64,000 bases of DNA, taken from NCBI GenBank assembly GCA_012656075.1, contig JAAKBF010000202.1:124001-188000 (forward strand), given 5' to 3'. Below, in pieces: positions 56,021 to 64,000 of the stretch. This stretch comes from Phytophthora hibernalis (taxonomy: Eukaryota > Oomycota > Peronosporomycetes > Peronosporales > Peronosporaceae). Numbering within the stretch: position 1 is the stretch's first letter; every line of letters starts with the position of its first letter. The notes below the pieces were generated by a model. That model saw only the letters and a program-made list of their open reading frames with translations, did no database searches and was not told the origin of the DNA. The position numbers were made by a program, and so were the translations under genes.

Positions 56021-57120
56021 TTATAGCGTCCATCGAGTCGGTGACGGAGTCAACCGACGGCTTGCTTCCCACTGCAGCCTCTCGCAGCCGCCGCTCCTGC
56101 CGTAGTAGTCGTCGCAGGCGTTGCCGGTAGGTGGAGCGCGCCGCCTTTCGTCGTTGTTTGATAACGGCCAGTGTCGCCTTGTGTACATCGACCTTGAACG
56201 CATCCCAATCGTGCGCCAGCTCAACCACCCCTCGTTGTGCTCGTGTAGTCGGTCTTGAAACGCTGTGAACGCTGCTGCATGTCCGTCTTGACCGCCGCTG
56301 CCGCAATCGCCGGGTTCCGGATACACCCGTGCCGGCTTGCTAACTCGTACGAGGTCAGTTGGATTGCTCAAGTGCAATCGTACGGCGTCGTGGTCCGCGC
56401 GTGTGCCAGTCCGCTGCACCTCAACAGCATTCACCCATGGACCAAATCCGCCGTCGTGTACCAGTGATCCAGTTGAGCTGTCGCGTCGACCCCAGATCGC
56501 ACCGTGTACCGGTACGTGTGAGTCCTGGCGTAGAAGGCCGCCATGTCCACGTGCTCTATGTCTACCGGTGGTGGCAGCGCATCCACAAGCCCCCACTTCG
56601 CTAAAACTGTCTCCAGTGCAGGCGACTCATGTCCGGTCGCCTTCCGGTGCCAGCTACGGTCAAGGCGGGAGTCTAACGTGCAGTTAAAATCTCCCCCACG
56701 ATGATGTGATCTGCCGTCGGCAAGTCCAGCTGCTCCAGTTGACGGTAAAAGGCTTCGCGCCGCCCTCTCTGGTGAGGGGCGTAGATGCCGACAAAGAGAA
56801 AAGAGCAGGACGCGTATTGCCCGGTGATCGCCATGAAATGCGGCGACCAGGCAGTCTCCATACATTGGCGCGGTGCGGTGAGATGCCCCTATGGGTCGAG
56901 TAGAATAGCGACCCCGCCTTTCTTGTCCTGTGAGGCCCCCAAAGGGACAGCTCCTCGCAGGCGTCTCCTGTCCTGTACCTCCACGTTCGTGCATAGAGGG
57001 AACTCATGTGTGAGATTTCCGCTTCCTCCACGTGAGTTTCAACGCTGTCTTGCGTCGGAGGTCGTTGTCCGGGCCGTGGGTCCCTTAGTGATTGCGCCTG
57101 GGCTGGCAGACCGGTCTCCA
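56021..57120 (-). pseudogene. Second LINE: AP endonuclease domain
   Basis: Motifs in broken frames: QDSVETHVEEAEISHMSSLY near 57050, PHFMAITGQYASCSFLFVGI then YAPHQRGRREAFYRQL near 56800, GGDFNCTLDSRLDRSW near 56690, and TRADHDAVRLHLSNPTD near 56400. These match the endonuclease of the first LINE block for block. Confidence 0.8.
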
Positions 57121-57192
57121 TAGAGCTCAGTCTGTCCTCCCAGGTCAGTCCGGACGGAAGGGTGACAATCTCACCTCAAGCCGACGCGGCCA

Positions 57193-57516
57193 CTACATTC
57201 TCGCAAAGACGTTGCACCGCTGGATGCGCGTGGTATTGCACCCCAACTGCTGCCAAGTCGTCTGTCCCCATGGTGTAGCCGTCCAGATCCAAGCCACATG
57301 CTGCAATATGTGGAGAATGTGCCAGCTTTCGAGCTGTATGTCTGGTGGACACGCTCCATAAGGTGCTCCGGGGTGCATCCCCGCTAATCGTCGCCATCGG
57401 TCAGCGTCCCTTGCGATCAATCTGTCCCTATCAGATCCCGCGTCCGTCGTGCATGCGGCGATCCACTCCGTACAGTAGGTCCGTGTCGAACCACTTAGTT
57501 CCACCGTCGCCACCAA
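57193..57516 (-). pseudogene. Second LINE: interdomain region
   Basis: TEWIAACTTDAGSDRDRLIA and SWHILHILQHVAWIWTATPW correspond to the region at 9329-9940 of the first LINE. No known domain. Confidence 0.5.
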
Positions 57517-57630
57517 AGTACGCAGAGCAGTAATCTGGGAGTCGTATGTTTCGAGTTCTCCTCAGTGCTGCCACACATCCTTTGACAGTAAATTTACCGC
57601 CACCTCCGGATAGGGAGAAATGCAAATAGA

Positions 57631-58765
57631 TCATGCAGCACAGCGCGATTGGTGACCAACTCTGGCATTAACTTGGATAAGTCCGGTGTGCCACCTGTAG
57701 ACCTTGTCAGTTTGCAGCCGTGGCGGCCCTGGTGCAGCCACTTGGCTAGCTGCGTTCTCCTTGCGGAGTTGCTGAAGCTTCGTCCGGTCCGTCATGAACT
57801 CCGGATCCGCGGTGGTAGAGTTCAGGATCCGCTGCAACGCCTGGCTTGAGACGCGTCCGTGCTTCGAGATAGTGGCGCGTTCCGTGGGCTCCTCCCGTCG
57901 AGTGGCGGCAGTCGCCACCGGCAGCGCTTGATTGTCCTCCTCGCGGCGTGCTAGTCGCTGCAGGCGATCCACCTCAGCTTGTAATCCATCGGCCATGATG
58001 TCCAATTCGTACGGAGCACTGTCTAACCGCGGCAGGAACAGGCGATCATGCTCCACATCTAGTCGGACCCGACGTTCCATGGTACCGATAATGAATGTGT
58101 TAACATCCTCATCATCAGTAAGCGTATCGATCTCATCAGTCCTGGTCGCGCAGCATTCCATGTGTGCTATAAATTCATTGAACCACTCGTGGGAGGAACA
58201 TTGGTCTTGCGCGAAAGCTACGTCGCCCTCCGCGTGCCATCGAGTAGACAGACCACCGTTGCGCACCCTGTAAAAATGCGCCTCGTGGCGTTTCAGGACC
58301 AGCAGCGCTGGCATTACGTGCAGATTTGCGTATGCCCGTAGCATGCGTTTGGCGGTCGCGTCATCCATTACACCGCCGCATCCTGTCTCATGCACGTCTC
58401 CACTAGGGAGCGTGTAATCCTGGTAAAAGTAACGCTGGACATGCGCGTTGTTCGCCTGGTTCACGTCTATCACGAGCAATGGCTCTCTCAGATTTAGCGC
58501 CATGGCTCTAAGGACTTCCGGTCCAGCCCAGAATGCGGAAGGGATTGGTGTATTTACCGATCGAGTTCGCTCCTGAGCGTAGTGCGTGTAAAGCGCCGCT
58601 GTCGCTACATGCACGTCCGTCGGCGCAGGCTGAGTCGGGTAGAGCCGCTGTAACTCGCGACAAGGGTCGATCACCTGACAGGCCACGTCATTCGCAAGGT
58701 TGTCCATCATGAGGGTGTACACGTTTCTCTTGATTCCATTTGTCCCTCGTACCACGTCCGAAGTG
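57631..58765 (-). pseudogene. Second LINE: OTU-like domain without its cysteine box
   Basis: A long open frame reading NVYTLMMDNLANDVACQVID, FWAGPEVLRAMALNLREPLL, HETGCGGVMDDATAKRMLRA and HEAHFYRVRNGG. It aligns along its length with 8260-9213 and keeps the histidine box, but the 5' truncation at 58765 removed the PANGQC cysteine box. More than 350 codons without a stop suggest the domain was under constraint until recently. Confidence 0.6.
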
Positions 58766-58777
58766 GGATTCAGACCT
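58766..58777. repeat. Target-site duplication of the second LINE, right copy
   Basis: GGATTCAGACCT, identical to 51954-51965. Confidence 0.88.
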
Positions 58778-59250
58778 CGTTGCAATCCCTGGTAGACTCT
58801 GGATATAAAATCCAAAGAATTACTTTGAAAATCCGTACAGTACCTGTGTTGAGATTATAACATAAACGAATTTTGCCTGTGTCGTCGCCCTCCTCGTTAA
58901 GTGAGACGTTTTTTCTATTTGATGTTGCATGAATGTAATACTCGTGCATTTGAAAATCGATATCTGTGGTGAAGATGATGGAAGGTGCCAAGAACCTCTT
59001 AGATTATTCGGGGACGGCAACGCCAGCATCAAGATCGAACCAAAGCAGTACATGTAGCAGCAGCAACCTTGGGAGGCGAAAGTAAAGTCATACTAACTTA
59101 AGGTGTTGAATGGGAGAAAGTACCGTAAGTCTGGTTGGAGTTGCGTGGTAAATTATAGTGTAGTCCACCAGAACGGACATAGGAAGTCGTTATTATAATA
59201 GTTTAGACTAAGCGACATCAATGTATCTGACTGAAAAATGAAAACAGAAG
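58778..59250. other. Intergenic, no gene recognised
   Basis: AT-rich unique sequence between the LINE and the pogo-like element. No coding frame or repeat stands out. Confidence 0.5.
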
Positions 59251-59357
59251 TACAGAATGGGGCGTGAATAAGGAACACCTGATATATACTACGTACAAGT
59301 TATGGGCGGTATTTTCGGATGGGGGCATAAGTTGTCATCAGTGAGTATGTACTTATT

Positions 59358-61156
59358 TTAGTTAATGATGTCACTGATCTGGGACCTATCGACGTACAAA
59401 CCAGCGTGCCTCCAGCAAAGCCTTGATGGTGTCGGCGTCCAAGTCATTCCACGCGTCATTGCACCATTTGACAGCGTCCGAAGTCTCAATCGTAAAAGGA
59501 TCTTCTTCGCAGCACAACTTCCACACTGCCTCCTCTCCACAATCATCCAGCACACGCCATTTCACCCATGCAATAACACCCTGATCCATCGGTTGAATGG
59601 CTGCCGTCGTGTTAGGTGGAAGGAACAGAAGCTTGACGTTGTTTGGCTCAGTTTCTGGAGCGATATGAACGGGTGCATTGTCAAGTAGAAGAAGTATCTT
59701 CCTTCCGGCGCGCCCCATCCGTCCGTCCAGCTCCTTCAGCCAGTCTTGAAAGACGGGCATCGTCATCCACCCTTTGCTTGTCCCTCGATAATCCGCATCC
59801 ACAGGGTTCTTGGGTAGCCACCGAGGCCGCTGGGCTTTACCTAGAAATAAAAGCGGTAGCTTGTCTGTGCCCGAGCTGTTGGTAGCGCCCACAATAGTCA
59901 TGCGACCCTTTTTCTTCTTACGCGTTGGAGCTGATTTTAGGCAGATGCTCGCGCCTTGTAAAAGAAAGCTGCTTCGTCCATGTTGTTGTCACAGTAGTAG
60001 GCTGAGCTCACCTTGAACGAGCTCAACCTAATGTAGCACTTGACAGAGAAAGCTGGGGTTGAGTCTGTGACGACGGAGTTGATGTAGAAGTTGTAGCTGT
60101 TGTATTGGTTGGTCTTGTTACTTGCAGTACTTGTGACTTGCAGATTAGAAATTCTCGCTACGGTGTGTGGCCTCTAGCTCACGTGCTATGAGGTCGCGGA
60201 GAGCCAACACACACTGCTTGGCCAGAGCAGTAAGAAAGCAGATCGACTTGCTCACTTGTGGGTTGATTCAAGAATTAGAGCCCCGAGTCGTCGCGCCTGC
60301 TTGGCACTTCAACCGGTTGCACCCTCACTCGTTAACTATACTAAAGCTAAGTCACACTAAAATGCAGACATGGCATTGGCCATGATGGTTTTCTGGCGTA
60401 CAAGCACCTTCAAGTCTTCTCGACCGTCACTGGCTTCTCCCGGCTTCCGTCATGTCGATATTGTCATACTTGATGCTCTTCCTTCGTCTGTCGACGCCGG
60501 CTCGCGCTGATAGAAGTCGTGGCTCTCAGCGTGTTCCCATCACAGTTGTACACATCGTCAGGGTGATACTTCGCGAGCGTTTTGCGCATGTCCAGCGCCG
60601 CCTTGCGTGCGGCTGGTAGGTCTACGGATCCGATTTCGCCGTGGTCTCGACGATGGCGGAGTCCGTATCGCCGCATGAAATGCTTCAGCCACCCGTCACG
60701 CTTAAATTGAGGACGCTCGGTCGGCGGAATGTGGAGCGCGTTGGCGTAAAGCCTACCGAGAATCATGAAAAAGCGGCTGGACATGGACACGTGCCGCTGC
60801 TCTGCGTACAGCACCATCTCGACGACGCAGGAGTCGAGCGCGATCATAGACGCACTTGGCGTCTTTTTGCGGCCCAGGAAGTCGACAGCAATACGCTTGA
60901 GAGCCGCCTCGGACTCGACAATCCTCTTGAACGATGATTTGGCCGGAGCCTTCTCCAACGCGAACCGCCTCGTTGCCCACCGCCCGAGCATTGCGAGGCT
61001 CCACGTTGGCTCGAGGGTATGCATCCTGCATAGCTCGAGTTGCTGTAACTTTGTGAGGCGTACACGTCGATGTCGTTCTTGCTGCATCTTTTGAATGAGT
61101 AAGCCAGATTCAAATTTCCCGCCCAGCTCAGATTCAAACAGGTACCTCCGGTACAC
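59358..61156 (-). pseudogene. Pogo-like transposase (CENP-B HTH plus DDE_1), split by a solo LTR
   Basis: The N-terminal part (60545-61156) has basic helix-turn-helix text (RLTKLQQLELCRMHTLEPTW, FKRDGWLKHFMRRYGLRHRR) as in CENP-B-type DNA-binding domains, and runs to YHPDDVYN. After the LTR it resumes MDEAAFFYKA, giving the first catalytic aspartate of the YNMDE motif, then GRKILLLLDNAPVHIAPE (second Asp) and LLFLPPNTTAAIQPMDQGVI (third acidic residue) in 59386-59901. Apart from the LTR there is a frame shift near 59940. An older intact copy would have been able to move itself; this one is not. Confidence 0.9.
59987..60544 (-). repeat. Solo LTR inside the pogo-like transposase
   Basis: A 558-bp sequence, plus-strand view TGTCACAGTAGTAGGCTGAG ... 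CCCATCACA, flanked by the 5-bp duplication GTTGT (59982-59986 and 60545-60549). Minus-strand ends are TGTGATGGG and CTGTGACA, the TG...CA rule. Removing it and one GTTGT joins VYN to MDEAAFFY in frame. Which superfamily it belongs to is uncertain; the block GGTGAGCTCAGCCTACTA near its end looked copia-like to me. Confidence 0.88.
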
Positions 61157-61277
61157 TGTACCGCGTTTAATCAGCCAAAGTCAGTGCTTCAATGACCGGC
61201 CTTTATAATTGCATAATATTAATTGTATCAGGTTATAAGTTGACACCCGTTCCTTATTCACGCCCCATTCTGTAAAG

Positions 61278-61696
61278 TGTAGAACTGTAGTATTAATAAT
61301 ATTTTCTCGCGAGTGGTGTGCCGAAATCGCGATTCGTACTTTGGTTGATTAGTATCATTTGGTTTGACGCCGTCTCACCAATAATATAGACAGTAGTGCA
61401 TGGTCTTCCGTCAGTGCAGCCGTACGAGTTCTCAAATTTGCCTTGACCTCTCAAGTTGAGAGTCTCAACTACCGGTAAAATCAATTCAACGAGAGTGATG
61501 GTTAGTCTTTCACGTGTTTAAACGTCTCAGGTTCTATTACATTACATTATCGGGAACCCAATTGGAGATAAGTGATGTAATGCACGAAACTAAACCTCTC
61601 TACATGTAGTATTTTCTATCAGAAACTACCGCTATTAAATGTATAGCATGCTGCGCTTGTGAAATGGAAATTCTGGCCGGCGTCTTGCTTCGTCAT
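61278..61696. other. Intergenic, no gene recognised
   Basis: Space between the pogo-like element and the 3' end of ammonium transporter gene 2. No coding frame or clear repeat. Confidence 0.5.
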
Positions 61697-63201
61697 TTAC
61701 AGTGGGGCGGCCAGGGTCGGTACCATCAACGCGAACTCACTCGAGTGTCTCTTACCCGACTTCATCGCGTATTCCTGCGCTCTGTAATCATACGCGAGCC
61801 CGCCATGGTACGTTACATCGATACCATTCACCTCCTTATCCTCGTCGACACGGAGCCCGATCGTTATCTTGAGCAAGTAGAGAATAATCATCGTCACCAC
61901 GAACGAATAGGCCGCAGCTACACACTGCGAAACCAATTGGTGCACGAACTGGACGCTGTTACCGTAGAACGCGCCGCCCTCGATGTTCGGGTTCACGTCT
62001 GACGTAGCGAAAAGGCCGGTTAGCAGTCCGCCCATGACACCAACGCAACCGTGGATAGCGAACGAGTCCAACGTGTCGTCGTATCGAAGGTGGTTTTTCA
62101 TTTGAATAGCACTGAAACCTGTCGCCGCGCCAATCACACCAAAACCACTGACGCCCACGGATACACGTATCCACAAGCAGGGGTGATAGCCACAAGACCC
62201 GCGACAGCACCACTCGCAGCTCCACAGGGATCGAACTTCCTGCACGTTGCAAATTCGAGCCCCACCCACGTCAGGAAACCAGAACTCGAAGCCAGATGAG
62301 TGTTGATGGCAGCAATGGCGGCGATGCCATCAGCCGCGCCTTGAGAACCGGCATTGAAACCAAACCAGCCGAACCACAACAGTGTGACACCGATCATCAC
62401 CAGTGGAACATTGTGCGGTTTCACGGGCTCTGTATGATTGTAGCGCTTTCCAACCATGAGAGCTGCAGCTAGGGCACCGAATCCGCTCGAAATGTGGATG
62501 ACTGTGCCGCCAGCAAAATCGAGAGACCCCATTTTACCCTCCCAGCCCATGGCGGTAATCTCCCACGAGTTATCAAGCTTCAGAGACCACATCCAGTGGG
62601 CCAGCGGGTCGTACACGAGTGTCGTCCACAGCAAGATGAAAAGCAGGAAGGTCCCATATTTCATGCGCCCCACGATACCACCGCTGAGCAAGGCAGGAGT
62701 GATCATGGCGAACTGCGTCTGGAAGAAGGCGAAGAGGATATGAGGAATCTGGGTACCGTATGTGCCGCTAGGAACTGCACGGACGTTGCTGTAGCCGGCC
62801 CACTCGAAAACACCGTGCGACCCGAAGGCGGCTGAGTAACCGAATGCCCAGAACTGGATCGACACTAGGGCCATGCTCACGAAAGACATCATGATCGTAT
62901 TGGACGCCATCTCTTCACCGGCAAGACCAGCATAGAAGAAAGCCACTCCCGGGGTCATGATCATCACCAACGCACTCGCCATGAGCATCCACGCAGTGTT
63001 ACCCGAATCAAGTGCTTGGCCATAGTCGGTCTCGGTCTTTTCACCTTGGCTCTTGTAGTCGACGCACTCGCCCGTCACCACGTCCAAGTACTGCGACACC
63101 AAACATTCGGCCGTCGAACCGGAGCCGCTCTGAGCCGCAGCAGTGGAGGTGAGAACCAACGTCAACGCTGCCAGCAAAGCTGCCCGTGTGTACCCGTTCA
63201 T
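61697..63201 (-). CDS. Ammonium transporter (Amt family), paralogue 2; one frame break
   Basis: Start ATG 63201-63199 (MNGYTRAALLAALTLVLTST, signal-like), stop TAA 61699-61697; about 501 codons. Family blocks: LDSGNTAWMLMASALVMIMT, PGVAFFYAGLAGEEMASNTI, LDFAGGTVIHISSGFGALAA, PLVMIGVTLLWFGWFGFNAG, FAIHGCVGVMGGLLTGLFAT and GGAFYGNSVQFVHQLV. A single frame break at about 62140 lies in a T run and is cured by one T, so the gene is probably intact in the organism. Strong similarity to paralogue 1 at 47588-49135, same strand. Membrane ammonium uptake. Confidence 0.93.
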
Positions 63202-63487
63202 GTTATTGGAGACTTGGAGTTCCAGCTGCAAGCTTTCGACGTGATACCTTGAGTACCTTGAGAGCAAGTTTTGGAATGAACCTCTGGGCGATGAGCGCCT
63301 GTTGTTATTGAAGAGCTGTTTACGTTTAGCCTTCTACATACACGAGTGAGCCTGTTGTAAAAAGAAAGAGTGTTAAAAAAGTAATCGGGATGGGGGCGAT
63401 TTCTTTTGGATCGGGCGGATGTCCTCACCACACATTGGCAAAGCGGGGTCGACTTTGTGAAATGCCATCAACACGATACATGTATTA
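63202..63487. other. Upstream region of ammonium transporter 2
   Basis: Promoter side of the gene. No convincing TATA box. Pyrimidine-rich and A-rich patches occur near 63358-63385. Nothing else seen. Confidence 0.4.
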
Positions 63488-63605
63488 AGGTAAAATGCCA
63501 ATTATGGCACGGTTTCGATGGTGTTCAAAAACGGCACAAAGTTTAGTGAAATCAAGTCTAAAACCGTGCCATAATTGGCACCGTGCCAGAACTGGCATTT
63601 TACCT
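63488..63605. mobile_element. 118-bp foldback MITE with TA target
   Basis: 25-bp terminal repeats starting AGGTAAAATGCCA (63488) and mirrored at 63581-63605 with two mismatches, flanked by TA at 63486-63487 and 63606-63607. A second perfect 20-bp inverted pair lies inside (63497-63516 and 63561-63580), so the right arm is partly duplicated. Non-coding. Confidence 0.82.
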
Positions 63606-63607
63606 TA

Positions 63608-64000
63608 CAGTCAAATGGAGCAAGGGCTTTGCCATGTAGAGGCGGGTGTACATAACCTTTGGCACGTTATCTGGAGACAGCTTCGATGATAAACCAAAAT
63701 GACGATACAAAATCAAGCACCTGGACACAATCACATGACACCGGACCGCCATGGTTGCACACAAACTCGCATACCGGTATTAACCGTAAAATACATGTAT
63801 TAATACATGCACTGTACTGTAGTACCAAATATCATGAGCACTGACGTGAAAACCACCATATATTTCCCATCGAAATAGGGTTGTACCGCGTACCGGTAGC
63901 AGTTCAATCAATCTAACATTCTTGCACACTTCGTCGTAAGAGTCGAACGGTGGGCTTCTCGCTCGCTTAAACATTCATAATGGGCTCCTTCTGCACGCTT
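63608..64000. other. No gene recognised
   Basis: Short unsupported frames only. Nothing resembling a known gene or repeat to the end of the window. Confidence 0.5.

Larger units (their letters stand above)
51966..58765 (-). mobile_element. 5'-truncated APE-type LINE of the OTU-bearing family
   Basis: A 6.8-kb non-LTR element flanked by the 12-bp duplication GGATTCAGACCT. Its 3' end (left side, minus strand) shares CCTCACTTCAAA with the first LINE and ends in a short A-rich tail. Its 5' end falls inside the OTU-like region, just after the place where the first LINE has its cysteine box, so it is a typical incomplete reverse-transcription product. Protein similarity to the first LINE is extensive but diverged, so the two are different lineages, not recent copies. 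Confidence 0.9.
59253..61275 (-). mobile_element. Pogo/Tigger-like Tc1-mariner superfamily element
   Basis: Perfect 24-bp terminal inverted repeats, starting CAGAATGGGGCGTGAATAAG at 59253 and mirrored at 61252-61275, flanked by TA at 59251-59252 and 61276-61277. It contains one transposase gene on the minus strand, interrupted by a 558-bp solo LTR. Without the LTR it would be about 1.46 kb, normal for the group. Confidence 0.93.

Noticed and set aside
1..64000. Secreted effector genes (RXLR or CRN type)
   Set aside because: No frame with a credible signal peptide followed by an RXLR-EER or LFLAK-type motif was seen. The only signal-like N-termini belong to the ammonium transporters.
1..64000. 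rRNA, tRNA or snRNA genes
   Set aside because: No recognisable tRNA box pair with a cloverleaf or conserved rRNA/snRNA block was noticed. A covariance-model scan was not possible.

Overview
The window looks like a transposon-rich stretch of an oomycete nuclear genome, most likely Phytophthora or a close relative. This is inferred from the mixture seen here: Ty3/gypsy retrotransposons, piggyBac-, pogo- and PIF/Harbinger-type DNA transposons, a Mutator-like element (MULE) carrying a Ulp1 protease, APE-type LINEs with an OTU-like protease segment, short GT-AG introns of 57-88 bp, and compact protein genes without obvious introns. No database search was possible. I saw no rRNA, tRNA or CRISPR.

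Layout: 546-4001, an internally deleted piggyBac-like element (-). 4639-5170, a TTAA-flanked piggyBac-type MITE with a Tc1/mariner-type MITE (TA duplication) nested inside. 5493-15418, a full-length LINE (+) with a 16-bp target duplication. 15435-16170, a weak tyrosine-recombinase-like fragment. 16612-17633, an aldo-keto reductase pseudogene. 17717-20105, an NVL/RIX7-type AAA ATPase gene (-). 20640-26060, a gypsy element (+) whose gag is broken by a second copy of the TA MITE. 27065-29099, gag-like proline-rich and coiled-coil ORFs (-) of another retroelement. 30517-45704, a MULE (FAR1-like domain, transposase, SWIM finger, repeat linker, Ulp1/C48 protease) invaded by a gypsy element (-). 46560-47120, a Harbinger transposase relic. 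47588-49135, ammonium transporter gene 1 (-). 51966-58765, a 5'-truncated LINE (-) with a 12-bp target duplication. 59253-61275, a pogo-like element with perfect 24-bp terminal repeats, split by a solo LTR. 61697-63201, ammonium transporter gene 2 (-). 63488-63605, a small foldback MITE.

Only three probable host genes remain: NVL/RIX7 (ribosome biogenesis) and two paralogous ammonium transporters (nitrogen uptake). Each is broken by single-base losses at short mononucleotide runs, whereas the aldo-keto reductase carries true decay lesions (7-bp duplication, nonsense codon, 4-nt loss). The two 1.3-kb direct repeats at 31479-32803 and 40068-41394 differ, as far as I could compare them by eye, only by small indels. 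This suggests residual long-read indel errors, and possibly a false tandem join of two haplotypes: one with a solo LTR, one with the full gypsy insertion.

The most interesting biology is that two unrelated transposons carry cysteine proteases of ubiquitin/SUMO-processing folds (OTU-like in the LINEs, Ulp1 in the MULE). In addition, the MULE and piggyBac elements repeat a short DNA motif both near their ends and inside coding repeats, which could be internal transposase-binding sites.
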